From the NCBI GenBank assembly GCA_019918135.1, contig WBZZ01001002.1:77001-141000 (forward strand): a stretch of DNA of 64,000 bases. The letters are read 5' to 3'. The notes under the pieces are model-generated. The model did not search any database. It was given only the letters and a program-made list of their open reading frames with translations, and was not told the DNA's origin. Source of the DNA: Paulinella micropora. Lineage: Eukaryota > Cercozoa > Imbricatea > Euglyphida > Paulinellidae. Both the position numbers and the translations under genes were made by a program. Positions within the stretch are counted from its first letter, which is position 1, and every line of letters starts with the position of its first letter. Positions 1-10,637 of the stretch are shown in pieces.

Positions 1-1
1 T

Positions 2-361
2 GGCCAGCTGCTGATTTCACAGTGCCCCACCAAGGGCCTGCAAGAACTGCGTGAACACGTCCGGAAACTGACCGAAGAAAAGGGGGGGAAGGAGCCCTGC
101 ATCTTCATCGGCACGCACGGCAACGTGCTCTATAACGCACTGAGCGCCCGGGTCCTTAACGGCAGTATTCTCAAGATCGGGGCGGCCTTTACCAACAGGG
201 AATTCGCGATCGAAACGCGCAAGCAGGTCTTTCCGGGCTGGCCGCTTTTGCGGCCGTGCGACTGCCGAGTCAGGGTTCTAGAGGTTTGGGATTCAACCAC
301 GGCTGAAGGCCTTCAAGTCTTGCGCTCGCAACAAAAGAGCCCCAGTCCAGACATTTATTAA
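2..361 (+). CDS. 3' part of an unrecognised gene, cut by the window edge
   Basis: The frame is open from the first bases of the window and ends at a stop at 359-361, so only the last ~119 residues are seen. The start lies outside the window. The peptide is soluble-looking, with a hydrophobic strand followed by Gly-His (CIFIGTHG) near residue 35 and a basic C-terminal tail. No transmembrane segment or known motif is visible. The stop is followed at once by A/T-rich sequence and then G and C homopolymers, as after other genes here. Family unknown. Confidence 0.5.
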   Translation, partial: GQLLISQCPTKGLQELREHVRKLTEEKGGKEPCIFIGTHGNVLYNALSARVLNGSILKIGAAFTNREFAIETRKQVFPGWPLLRPCDCRVRVLEVWDSTTAEGLQVLRSQQKSPSPDIY

Positions 362-746
362 AATCACAAACATAGCTTTCAAAGCCCCAGGGAGGGCGAG
401 TATTCTAAAGACAGCTTGGGCTCCAAAAAAAGAAATATAGGGGAGGGGGGGCCTAGCCTAGACCCCTTTTGCCTGCTGTACGTGGGTGTGCAAGGGATGA
501 AACTAGGGCAGGCCCCCCCTCCCACACCCTCCGTCGTAGTGCGTGCCAACCGTTCGTTGCGCCTAAGATCCTCGGCCCCCCCCCCGCACCTTTTTTTTAC
601 CTCCTCTTGTTTATTTTCTGTCATCCCTCAAAACAAAAACCCTCTCCCCCCCCCTTTCCATCCCAAACGTCTCTCTCTCTCTTGGGCACTCTTCCCCCCA
701 CCCCACACGCACTGGCCTCCTCCCTTTCCCGCCCGTGGGCACGAAC
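362..746. other. Intergenic, homopolymer-rich
   Basis: No credible gene. The stretch holds G runs near 437, long C runs near 578-588 and 648-656, and CT-rich tracts. Several short frames open here only because of the skewed composition. It probably carries the 3' end of the partial gene and the promoter and leader of the zinc-finger gene. Confidence 0.5.
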
Positions 747-1433
747 ATGGCCGCGACGAGGGCCCTCTGGACCTGCCCACACTGCCCCGCACAGCACAAG
801 TCTTACACGGACTTCAAGAGACACATGGCCCGGCACCGCAGAGCGCTCAGTGGCCCAGCGGAGGTTGAATGCCCGTTGTGTGGATTCACCGTTACCAAGA
901 AGAACAACCTGTGTTCGCACCTGAACACTCACACCAAGCCGTTCATTTGTCCGCTCTGCCCGCGCAGATTCGCACGGAGGAGCGGCCTAGAAACGCATTC
1001 GCTCAGGCACGCCCAAAGGTGGAAGCCCAGGTGCGCGGTGCCGGGGTGCCAAAGTACTGCCGAAGCACAGCCGCCGCAGGTGCTGCCGTCCGTGCCGGCG
1101 CCCTGTGGCTGCGGGGTGATGTGCCACGTGTGCGGCAAATTCCTGAGGCACAAAGGCAGCCTGCGCTTGCATCTCAAGATCCACGACCCGCACAAGGACT
1201 ACGAGTGTGCCTTCTGCCACCGGAAATTTACTCAGAAGGTCAACTGGGAGAGCCATCTGACACAGCACACCGGCGTGAGGCCCTATCGCTGCGAACAAGG
1301 ATGCTGCGAAAGGGCTTTTGCAACCCGTCAAGCACAGACCGCTCACAAGAAAGCGTACCTGCGGCGGACGAGCGGGGGGGCGGGCCTGATCTGCTACCCA
1401 AAAAAAAAACAAACAGGCGGCTGGTTTCTGTAA
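747..1433 (+). CDS. C2H2 zinc-finger protein, six fingers
   Basis: About 228 residues. Six Cys2His2-type units are visible in order: CPHC...H3..H near residue 10, CPLC near 42, CPLC near 70, CHVC near 128, CAFC near 157 and a variant CEQGCC unit near 185. Units 1 to 3 and 4 to 5 are separated by short linkers; about 35 residues rich in Pro and Ala split the two clusters. Such proteins bind DNA or RNA, or act as adaptors, in the nucleus; a viral transcription regulator is the likely role (inference). The start is the first ATG in the frame, 15 residues before the first finger helix. The gene looks intact and ends in a Lys-rich tail before poly-A-like sequence. Confidence 0.8.
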   Translation: MAATRALWTCPHCPAQHKSYTDFKRHMARHRRALSGPAEVECPLCGFTVTKKNNLCSHLNTHTKPFICPLCPRRFARRSGLETHSLRHAQRWKPRCAVPGCQSTAEAQPPQVLPSVPAPCGCGVMCHVCGKFLRHKGSLRLHLKIHDPHKDYECAFCHRKFTQKVNWESHLTQHTGVRPYRCEQGCCERAFATRQAQTAHKKAYLRRTSGGAGLICYPKKKQTGGWFL

Positions 1434-1509
1434 TTAAAAAAAAAGGAAGCTGCGGAGAGTGTTGTAAATATCTGCTGCCGGCCTTCCCCCCCCCGACCCA
1501 CGTCGCACC

Positions 1510-2318
1510 ATGAACAATAGAGACTCATGCCATTCGAGGCGCTTCTATTCAGCCGTCGTGGATAGTGCTCTGGCCTCGTACGCGCTGTATTCAGTCTCCG
1601 AAGTACGAACGATTAAGAGCCTGGACGATGAAACCTTACGGCCCCAAACACCCAAGCGTGGGCTCGGGATGATCGACGACGAGTCTTTTGGTTTGGCTCT
1701 GTACCGCGCGGGACATTTTCGTGACGCCAGGCGCGCGCTGTGGTCGGCTGCCAGCTCGGGCTCGCGGCGAGGCTGCTGGGGGACATGTACAACCTGGGCC
1801 TGGGCGGACGAAAGAACAACGGGCTGGCCATCTCGGCCTGGGCCCTGGCCGCCCACCAGGGCTGCAGCTCTTCGGCCTACAATCTGGCTGTCTATTTGCT
1901 TGCGGGCATCAGCTGTGTGCGTGACGCAAGGCGGGCCGCGCGCACGTTTCTCGCTCTCGCCAGCGCAGTGGACTGCTTGGACTCTATGTACGCCTTTGCC
2001 TACTGCGCTCGCAATGGGCTGGGCATGCAGCAGGACCAGGGGCTGGCCCTAATCATGTACCGGAGGGGCGCGGGTCTAGTCTGTTCGAACTGCCAGTACA
2101 TGGTAGGCTTCTTCTGCGAGAGGGGCATCGTCCACCCCCACCACGTTGGTCTGGCTATAGTGTGGTACACGATTGCTGCGAGGGGCGGCGACCGGCAGGC
2201 ACTGCGGGAGTTGCGCGAGCTGTGGACCCAAGTAATCAGCGGGCACGCCGCCGCCGCGCGCGGGCGGCCCGGACCTTACAGGCAAGCAGAAGCGCCAGAG
2301 ACCACGAGCTTGTGTTGA
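1510..2318 (+). CDS. Sel1-like (tetratricopeptide-type) repeat protein, broken
   Basis: About 270 residues of helical repeats with the Sel1 pattern: small residues and Gly at fixed spacing (LGDMYNLGLGG, YCARNGLGMQQDQGLA, FFCERGIV). At least four units are recognisable. Sel1 repeats form solenoids that scaffold protein complexes and are common in giant viruses and in intracellular bacteria. The start is the ATG after the A-rich leader. The coding signal runs through two frames, so the gene has about one break. The last ~25 residues are basic. Partner unknown. Confidence 0.6.
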
Positions 2319-2620
2319 AACCGAACAAAAGAAGGCGGGGCCCCGCCACGGGTGCGGCTTTTTCAGCCCCTGCCCTCATTTGTTGTTCCGCATCCCCCGT
2401 GCGCCGGGGCGCTTGCACAGCGGCTTGTAATTGGGCTTTGGCGGCCAGCAGCAAAAAGGGCGGTCGGGAGGGGCGGGGAGGGGCAAGCGACGCGCGTACA
2501 GCGCTGGAATGTTATCCGGAGGCGGGTTCGGAGGTCCCCTTTTCTTTGCTGTTCCGGGCCCGCTCCCCCCCCCCCCCAATCCACCCGTTCTTAAAAAAAA
2601 CTGTTACTAGTTTTATTAAA
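2319..2620. other. Intergenic leader region
   Basis: No gene seen. Contains a C run near 2567-2577 and an A/T-rich block ending in tattaaa directly before the ATG of the next gene. Similar A/T blocks stand before other starts in the window. Confidence 0.4.
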
Positions 2621-4479
2621 ATGTCAGCAATGAGCTGTAAGTCTTGCTCGTCCAAGCGTCAAAGAAGGGCCGGGGCACGTGTAAGTCTAGTGGCGCAAGC
2701 GGCGGCCAGAGAGTTCTGGTCGCGCGACATTATAGACACGTGCCTCGAAAGGGCCGCTCACGAGCCACAGAATGCAACTCTGCTCGTGCGGGCGGGGTTG
2801 CATTGCCTTGAACAGTGGGCCTGGCATACGACGGCCCCCATTCCCCTGCCCAAATTCACAGGGCTGTTGGAGCTGCTGTCCAACCAGCGCTGGCACGAAG
2901 ACCTCGACACGCTCCGCCGCGTGGTGGAACTGTTCAGAGACCATCATTTGCCGTGGGTCGACTTGGCCGCCAGGGCCAAGCTGCTAGCGCATGATCTAAA
3001 AACTGACCGCACAGACATCGAGACGCTGTTCAACCGAGACCGCGTGTGCTGGCTGTCGCTGGACAGCAGTCATACCGAGCTTGTCAAGGCGTGCCAATCG
3101 ATTAGCAGCGAGCCGGCGCGGCGCGCGCTACAACTAGCAGGGCTGAAACCAGCAGGGCCGCCGCTACGGATTGTCCACCTCAACCAAGTGTTGAAGTGCT
3201 GGGCCTCGGCGCTGGACCAGGCCCTGGCCTGGCAGGTCAAGGGCCCGGTAGTGCCGCTCCGGCCCTGGCCCGCGCTAGAAACCTGGTTTGGGTCTAAAAG
3301 TCCCGGCGGCTGTGATAGGCTGGGGGGCGACGGTCTAGAAAGAGTTTTCAAGCTGTTTTGGTTGGCGGCGGACAGGTGCTTGCGGCAGGCCAACAAAGAA
3401 GACGACGAGACGAGGGCATCCGCCAGCGACATCGTAATTACTGACAAGAAAGTACGCTCTCAGAAACGTGTTGTCCTACCGTTGGGGCCTCTGCCGCCGG
3501 CCTTCGCCTTCGCCTGGAGCTACGCCGCCAACCTGACGCACAGCGAGTTCATCGAATGTGAGATCGACTTCCGGGCCTCCGTGCTGTGCGGCGGTAGCTG
3601 GCAGGCGGACGCTCTCGGGCAGAGCTGGCCGCTGGCGTTGGGTTGGGACCTTCCCATAGAGGTCGCCAACGGTGAGGAGGCCTGGGTGCTGGACTGGTGG
3701 CTGCGCGGGCTGGGGCAGATAGACGGCTATGACTGGCAGCGCAACGTTGGCTACAAGAACGGGTACAGCTACTTTGGTATGGGGCTGATCGAGTCCTACG
3801 ACTCCGAGCTCGGAGGGTCTTGCACCAACAGAGTTTGGATCTTCTGTCGCTGCTTGCCAAATTCACACACGGCCGCGCTCGGCCTTTTGCGCGGCTGTGC
3901 CCGCGCAAGCCGCGCTGGAATGTACGCGCAAATACCCTCGACATCTCGAGCGGGGATCTACAACGGTACACTACTTTCTTGGTCTCACAGCAAGACCCAC
4001 GCGACGACTTGGGTCACGCCCTAGTTTTTTTCCGGCAGCGCAACACTCTCTTTGTCTATGACCCAAGCACGCGTGTCAGCTCCCAAAGGTGCAACGATCT
4101 AGCCCAAGCCCTACGAAAACAAGACTTGAACTTTGAGGTCAAGAGTGCGGACGAATCCGCCGGGGGGCACGACACCGCGGATCAGAGAACTGAAGGGAGC
4201 TGCTTCCTGTTGTCGTTGGCGCGGGCCCTGCGGGTTACTGTGAGCCAAGAATGCAAGGACTTGCGGTTTTCACGCAGGATTAGTCATCCCTGGCTGCTCC
4301 TGGTATTTATGCTCTGGCAGAAGTTCATCATGACAGCGCGTGACAAGATGGTGCTGTCGACAGCCCAGGAGCCCGTGTCAACCGTGAGGGCCAGAACCGT
4401 CGCCATGTTCAGGACCCTGCCCGAACAAGATCACGTGAAGCAGGTTCGGGACGCCCTGGGGCCGCGCCTGAGTTTTTAG
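2621..4479 (+). CDS. Large protein with adenain/Ulp1-like cysteine protease C-terminal region, broken
   Basis: About 620 residues. The N-terminal 400 residues are helical and Trp-rich with no family I can name. The C-terminal third has the order expected for an adenain/Ulp1-type (clan CE) protease: a Gly-His followed by hydrophobic strands (GHALVFFRQRNTLFVYDP) giving His and Asp, then a Gly-Ser-Cys before a helix (GSCFLLSLARAL) as nucleophile. Such enzymes process virion precursors in NCLDVs and adenoviruses, or remove SUMO/ubiquitin. The intervening Gln is present but its register is unsure. The start follows tattaaa. Coding potential passes between two frames, about one break. Confidence 0.5.
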
Positions 4480-4583
4480 GCACGCTCTATTTTCACCAAC
4501 CCGGGGCGCGCGGCCTAAAAAAGAAAAGTCTCCTCCCCCGGGAACTTTAATTTTTACAAAATTCCTTTTTTATTAAAAAAGTT
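4480..4583. terminator. Convergent 3' ends, A/T-rich
   Basis: The protease-like gene and the capping-enzyme gene converge here. The interval has several poly-A and poly-T tracts and attaaa/ttttatt motifs in both orientations (4551-4592), consistent with polyadenylation signals for both. No hairpin was found by eye. Confidence 0.4.
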
Positions 4584-6233
4584 TTATTTTATTGTTGTGG
4601 TGGTGGTGGATCCGGCAGCCCTTTGCTCGTCCGGTTGCAGCAGGGCCAGGACGTCTTCCAGCTTGACCCCGGCCGCGGAGGCGCGCAGCGCCTGCATAGC
4701 GGTCGTATGGAAATTCGGCTTGTCCTTTTGGCGCCTAAGCAGCAGCTGCGGGGCGCCCTCGTCGGTGAGCTGGATTTCCCAGATGCCGGCCACCGACTCG
4801 GGCGCCACGGCCGCATTGAAAAGTGTCAGGCTGGCACCCGGACCCCTGGTGACGGGCGCCAGCTCGTTCTGCGGGACCGAGTACGCGAGGCCGACGTGAG
4901 TCACGCCTCGTGGTGGTGGCAGCCGGTGAGTCGGAAATAAAGCTTGCGGGGCGGCAGCCCCGCCCTCTGGCGCATCAGTTCCTCCACGGCCTGCTGGGGG
5001 GTTGCCACGACCGGCGGGCCGCCCACTGTCGTACCTCCCCCCCGGGCTTCCGCAGCCAGCGCACGGGCCACTTGGCGCTGTCCGCGGTGTGCTGATCGAG
5101 CGGCAGGCCTTCCAGCACAAACGAAGACGTGACCCAGGAACCCTTGGCCCGGTTGAACACGCACTCTCCCCAGGCACCCGGCAGTGCGGACGAGCGCGGG
5201 AAGACCAGCGGTGCCTCGCTCTTGGGCGCACAGAACGACTCGTCCTCCGAACTAGGGGTCGGCGGCGTGTGCGCGGACCAGACGGACCAGTACTGCCTGA
5301 GCAGCGCACCGGCCACGGCTGGCGTCAGCGCCCTGTCAAAGAAAAGCTCTTGGTGCAGCACGAGCTCCAGATCTACGGTCGGGCTGAATTTCCACTTGCA
5401 AAGGCCCTGCTGCACACCACCACGGTACGCGGCGCCCGCGTCCGCAAAGATGACACCGTCGACCGGAACTCGGTACTCGCCCTGGTCGAAGTACCAGCGG
5501 TTGCCGCTGGGCTGGAGGGTGGCCAGCTTGCCGGCGGCCACGTTGAGCGGAAAGATCTCTTTGCCGGCCAGGGTGCGCAGCGTCTGGCATTTGCCGTCCT
5601 TGGCCAGGCTAGCCAGGAACAGGTCGCGCAGCCCCAGCCGCCGGGAGAAGGGCAGTCCGGCCAGCGACTGCTGGCCGTACGCCAGCAGGTCGCAAACGCG
5701 CAGCAAACGAGCGTTGGTGCCGGCGTTCTGGACCAGCTCTGCATCGAGCAGAAAAAACATTGGGCCGTCGCTCTCGTCGAACGGCGCGTCCGGCTCTACG
5801 TCCTCCACGTACGGCCTTTCTCGCTTAATGAAAAAGCACTTGCCCCGCAAGAACAGTACCAGCACACGCACGCCGTCGTCCTTGGGCGCCACGAGCCAGT
5901 CGCCGCCCCCTTGCAGATCAGGCCTAGTTCGTGCGCGCCCAGGTCCCGGGGCATGGCAAACAGCCTGTCGGGAGGTGCATGTTCGTCCAGCCCTAGCACG
6001 GCCAGCGCCAGCGACAGCAGGTGGCTCCGCAACGTCTCCATCTCTGCCACGGTGTCCTGCCTGAGCCAGTGACCGTCGTCCAATTGCCAGCTAGCCCTGC
6101 GCAGGCGCTCCAGCTCTCGAATTCGCAGGAGCGTGGCTTGGTGGGGTTTGCCCTCGGTTTGCAGCGGCGGGGGGACCGCCGGCGTGGCGGTCCCGTACAA
6201 CACTTCTAAACAGCGGCGCTTTTTGCTCTTCAT
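4584..6233 (-). CDS. mRNA-capping enzyme guanylyltransferase, broken
   Basis: About 545 residues. All main nucleotidyltransferase motifs are present in order. The active-site lysine motif KDDG (in PKDDGVRVLVL) carries the GMP-linked Lys. Then come LLDAELV (motif III), VDGVIFAD (motif IV), CKWKFSPTVDLEL (motif V, Lys-Trp-Lys and Val-Asp) and, in the OB-fold part, LRRQKDKPNFH (motif VI). This set with motif VI fits RNA capping guanylyltransferases better than DNA ligases. The N-terminal ~115 residues are helical. No triphosphatase or methyltransferase domain is seen in this gene. Reading uses more than two frames, about two breaks. The enzyme would cap viral transcripts in the factory or nucleus. 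Confidence 0.8.
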
Positions 6234-6730
6234 CTCTGTCAGAACGGGACGGCGCGGATCAAGGAAGGTCCACTACTTTGTCCGGCACGGGAAAATGACA
6301 CGGAAACTATAGGCCCACGCAAGAATCAAGGTACTGTTTCCCCCCCCCCCCCCCCACCCCCTCCCCCGAGGAAAAGGTGTGGTGGAAACGAGGAAAGAGG
6401 GAGGGGAAGGGAGGGGGTTGGGTCCAAACAGCGCGCTACCGGAGATAAAAAACACAGCGATGGAAGAGGGGGGGGGGGTTGGGCAAAGGGAGGAAAAAAA
6501 GGGGGGAGGAAAGTTTAAAAAGAACGAAAGGTCTAGGCAAGAGGGGGGGGCCTGCCAAAAGAAAGTCGGGGTGGAGAGAAAGGCGGAGGGAGGGAAACGG
6601 TATGAAGCGGCAAAACAAGCGAAGTACTTTTCTTTGGCGCAGTGACCAAAAATTTTGGTTCGGGGTTGGTTACTAGGGAAAGGCGACTGCGACCCAAAAG
6701 TGGGGGGTAGGAAGGGGGGGGCGGAGAAAA
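6234..6730. promoter_or_regulatory. Divergent intergenic region with G/C homopolymers
   Basis: It separates the capping enzyme (minus) from a membrane-protein gene (plus). It carries a C run of about 15 at 6339-6353 (G on the minus-strand transcript) and many G runs of 6 to 9 at 6380-6725 (G on the plus-strand transcript). Each gene therefore has G runs in its own sense leader. No coding region seen. Confidence 0.4.
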
Positions 6731-7438
6731 ATGCAAACACCGGCTGCTTGGCTCCGGCTGCTGCGGACGCTGCCGGGCGAGCAATCAGCACCCTTCGCGG
6801 TCATACTTGAGGCCCAGACCATCGGAACTTTCTGCCTGTTCGTGTTGATGCGGCAGAACCGCCGCCCTGTGACTAGAGGAGAAAAGGCTCTTTTTCTTTT
6901 GTGTGTTCTTCTGTGGTGGGCTCGGTACACCCTGCATTTGACCGCCGGCTTTGCTTGGCAGAGACGTCTAGACAGGGCCTCGCTCCTGACTGCACAGCCT
7001 TACGCGGGCCTCCTTGTGTTGCGGTGCCAAGCGCCAAGGCTACAGCGAATAGTGTGGTACAGCCTGTACTGCCTGCTGGGCATTTGCGGCGTAGCCGCGG
7101 AGGTGCCCTGGACAACCTGGGCGGAAGTGGCCTGGTTGCTTCTGCTGGCCTGTCTGTTCCGCGGCCGGGACTGGCTGCCCATCGTTATGCTTGCAAGCTC
7201 TTGTGTTACTGGTTTTGTCTGGTATACCGAACGGCTTGTAGTGCCTTGCGCTAGCCGCCCTATCGGAGGCTGCTTTCTTTCTGTGGTTACAACGAGAGGA
7301 GCGGCCGACAGTTGCGCAAGGCACCCGAGACACGCAGCCGGACTACCCTGCCCCTATTAGCTTCCGGAACTTGCAGAGCTTTATCACTGCCGATACCCTC
7401 GACGAAGACTCGGACGATGAAACAAACACCTTGCTGTG
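6731..7438 (+). CDS. Multi-pass membrane protein, broken
   Basis: About 235 residues with six or seven hydrophobic helices (for example FCLFVLMRQ, FLLCVLLWWARY, WYSLYCLLGICGVAA, VAWLLLLACLF, WLPIVMLASSCVTGFVWY) and an acidic cytosolic tail (DTLDEDSDDETN). The topology recalls YhhN/TMEM86-like or other small polytopic membrane proteins, but no diagnostic motif is visible and I do not assign a function. The start is the ATG right after the G-rich leader. Coding potential passes between two frames, about one break. Confidence 0.55.
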
Positions 7439-7962
7439 AAATCCGCACAAGCGAGACAAAAGAGGGGGAAGAAAGTCTTTCGTGGAGCGGCTCGCGGAGC
7501 AGCTCGCGGAGTAGTTGGCCAAGGATGCCCACTCTCTCGCTTTCGTTGCCTTGCCAAGGACCAGATGTACGAGGTGGCGGTAAAGGGGCGGGGGGTTGCT
7601 ATTCCCCTTGGCTCTCCCGCACAAGGTTTTAGCCAAAGGGAGGGAGTGAGAGGGAGGGGGGAAGGGGATGGAGGGGAGGAAGGTTGGTGAAAAAAAGAGG
7701 TTGTCTGCGCGGGAGGGGTCTAGGAGAGCACAAACGAATGTTACCGAAACCGACAACCAAAATCTGTCTTTGTGCACAGTAAAGAACAATGAGACCAAAA
7801 AGATTAAAGGCAAACAAATTGTAGTCGGGTGTGGGAGCAATCTAGTTGCCTGCTATTTCTTGATTATCTTTTCCCTGGCCTTTCTTTTTCTTGGGACACA
7901 ACCCTTTCACCCTCCCAAACACTCGTTCCTGGTGTTATGCCTGACACGCAAAGGGCTTGGTA
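7439..7962. other. Intergenic, nothing recognised
   Basis: Contains GA-rich and G-rich tracts (7590-7680) and A-rich sequence. The frames that open are low-complexity and lack protein-like composition. Probably holds the 3' end of the membrane-protein gene and the promoter of the repeat-protein gene. Confidence 0.4.
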
Positions 7963-9162
7963 ATGTCTAAGCTACGCTTTACTTGGTTCTGGAGAAATCT
8001 CCTTTGCGCTCTGGTTACTACTAGCAACACGGGTGTGCACCTTCTGTCCGTGCACGTTTGCATGCGCGGCACGTTTACGACACCAGAGTAGCCGACTCTA
8101 CAAACCCAAGGCATCGCCCGCTCCCCTGCAAACTACTTGGTCTGCGTCCCCGCCGGCTACGCCTACGGCGCGGGCCTCACCTTCGGTGTCCACGTCACTT
8201 TCGGCGCGGGCCTCACCTCCAGTGTCCATCTCGCCTTCGGGTTCCACTTCTCCTTCGGTGTCAACTTCACTTTCGGTGTCAACTTCACTTTTGGTGTCAG
8301 CCTCGCCTTCGGTGTCCACTTCACTTTCGAGGTCAACTTCACTTTCGGGGTCCACCTCGCCTTCGGGGTCCACTTCACTTTCGGGGTCCACCTCGCCTTC
8401 GGGGTCCACTTCACTTTCGGTGTCAACTTCACTTTCGGTGTCAACTTCACTTTCGGTGTCAATTTCACTTTCGGTGTCAACTTCACTTTTCGGGTCCACC
8501 TCGCCTTCGGGGTCAACTTCACTTTCGGGGTCCACCTCGCCTTCGGTGTCCACTTCACTTTCGAGGTCAACTTCACTTTCGGTGTCCACCTCGCCTTCGG
8601 GGTCCACTTCACTTTCGGTGTCCACGTCGCCTTCGGGTTCCACCTCGCCTTCGGTGTCACTCCCGGTGTTGTCCACTCCGATTTCGGTGTCCCCGTCCGC
8701 CGTCCCCGCTGTTTGCACAGCGCCCGTTGACGGCTACAACAGCAGCCAGTGCGGCCCCGTGCCGGGGCCCGCCGACGAAACCCTGGCCAACGCGGCCTGG
8801 CCCTCGCCGTGGCTGGAGAGTACGAGCGTGCGGATAGCAGCCCCCTTCGTCTCCCTGCGGCTCTTAGTGTCGGTGCCCCAGCCCTGGGGTACGCTGAACG
8901 CAGTTCTGGTGCAACCCACTAATTGCACCAACAACAGCACCGTGGCCATGCAAAGCTCGGAACCGTCCGGTTGTTTTTTCGGCACTGTCTGGCAAGCAAC
9001 GGTGGGCCTGACTTGCACTTGTAGTGACTGTGGTGCGCTCGTGCTGCTGCTACGTTCGAGCTGTACCAACGAGGCTTCCCTCACCATTGACATACCGTTC
9101 TCGGCCCTCAACTACACCGCAACCGGGGCCGATGCCTTAATTACATCCTGGGGGGTAGACAT
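7963..9162 (+). CDS. Secreted Ser/Thr/Pro-repeat (mucin-like) protein, 3' end lost
   Basis: An ATG at 7963 opens a short hydrophobic leader ([16 protein letters not shown]), but the repeat region is open in a neighbouring frame, so the exact start is uncertain. From 8160 the product is about 170 residues of [12 protein letters not shown]-type repeats, expected to be heavily O-glycosylated. A Cys-containing globular part follows, with N-glycosylation sequons (NSS, NCT, NNS, NYT). The gene meets the left arm of the inverted repeat at 9163 and its last residues there come from foreign sequence, so the true C-terminus is missing. A surface or virion fibre role is an inference. Confidence 0.55.
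8160..8670 (+). repeat. Coding minisatellite, 18-nt-based units
   Basis: Degenerate tandem units of 18 nt of the type ggtgtcaacttcactttc, with variants ggggtccacctcgccttc. They encode Ser/Thr/Pro-rich hexapeptides on the plus strand. Unit variants are interspersed, as expected from unequal exchange. The minus strand is also open (acidic Glu-Val-Asp repeats), which is a consequence of the codon pattern. Confidence 0.8.
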
Positions 9163-10637
9163 GGCTGCACGCCGCCGCCGGCCAATAGGTTTTGGTTCGC
9201 CAGCGTAATCACCGTGCAGTCTACGGGGAGCAACGGCAGGCTCTGGCGGCCGGCCCCCAGCAGCCGCCTGGCCTGCCCGACCGTGTGGCCCGGCGGCTGC
9301 TGCGCCCTTCGCGCCCGGAGCCAGGCCGACGGTACCAGCAGGCATAACACGTGGCACTGGATCCTGGCGTCGTCCCGGGGCAGGGCCGTTTCGTTCGAGA
9401 TCTGGGCCCCCCGCCTGGCCGCCTCGAACTCGCGCGCCTCTGCCACGGGCACCTCCTGCCGGGCGACGGGGTCGCCGGCGCCCACACCGAAGGCTACGCT
9501 GCCTACTACCAGGGTTGTTCGGTAGAACTTGTGCGCGCACGTCACTACCAGCGCTAGCAGCGGCGGCAGCGCGTCGATATAGTCCAAGACTGACTCGCAC
9601 CAGCACAGGAAACTCTCGGACTGGATAAAGCAGCTCAGCGACAGGCTCTCACAGTCGTCGGCGCACTGGGCCGCCAGCTCGCCCGGCAGGTCCAGCGTGT
9701 GCAGCACCTGGTCGCGCAAACGGAAGTCGTGCTTGCCGCGCGCTCCGCCCCGGCCGCACACGTCGAGCCTGTCCTCCAGGTACCACTGCGCCCGGCTGAA
9801 AAAGCCCAGCATTTCTGCCAGAACCTCGCCGCCCAGCGCCAGCAGCCTTTGCAAGGGCTTGCTCGACCTGGCTTGGCGGGCCTCGCTTAGCCACTCCTGT
9901 GCACTTTTTCCTTGCAGGTCCCCGTGTTGCCACACCAGCCTTTCTGTCAGACCTAGGCGCCGCAGGGCCCAGGCGCAGTGGTACGCCCAGTGGCATAGCG
10001 CCGGATGTGTAACGGCGGCCAGCCACTTTTCGTCTACGGTCGTAGCCCGGGTGCAAGCGTCCGCGGCCTGCTGCAGTTCTTTAGGCGTGGGCCCCTTGTA
10101 CGATGCCCTCACCTGCCTCTGCAGCAGCCGCATTTCCACTGCCCCCGGCATCCGGCAGCCCCCGAACAAGCTCTCGCGAAAGTAGTCCAGGTGCCTAATC
10201 CTGGCGGTGGTCTGGGCAAAGGGTACGTTCGAATCCATGACACACCCATTAAATTCGGTCGACAACTGTTCTAGCAACGTTTTAAGCTCGGTCCTGGTTC
10301 GCGTTGCCAACTCCTGCCGTGTGTCGTCTGCGGCCCACTCGAGCTTCTCGATACTGAACGCCCCGGCCCCGGACCCCTTCTTATCCGCCCACACCAGCGT
10401 TCGGTCTATGCACGTGATGCCCTGGTGCCCGGGGGTTGACAGCGGCACCAGGCCGAAAAGGCTGACCGCCACGGGGCGCCCGGGGTCTGCTGTTGCTTGT
10501 ATTTCCCATTTGTTGGCTTTAGTGTCGAGAACTTCTAGCAAGTCGGCCTGGTTGGCCTGCCTGAGCTGGCACCAGAGCTTGTCGTAACACCCGGGCCGCC
10601 CCGTCTTGAGCGCGAGAACAAAACTTAGTTCGCTCAT
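9141..10637 (-). pseudogene. Truncated copy of gene P (3' end lost)
   Basis: Carries the first ~490 codons of gene P, identical in reading to the complete copy at 43625-45697, and then leaves the homologous sequence at the repeat boundary (9163). The last few residues come from the neighbouring repeat-protein gene. About 200 C-terminal residues, including the Cys-rich part, are absent. See the complete copy for a description. Confidence 0.85.

Noticed and set aside
8098-8718. Minus-strand frame with Glu-Val-Asp repeats (206 codons)
   Set aside because: It is the antisense of the Ser/Thr/Pro repeat; the plus strand continues in frame into a Cys-containing, glycosylated folded part, the minus strand does not.
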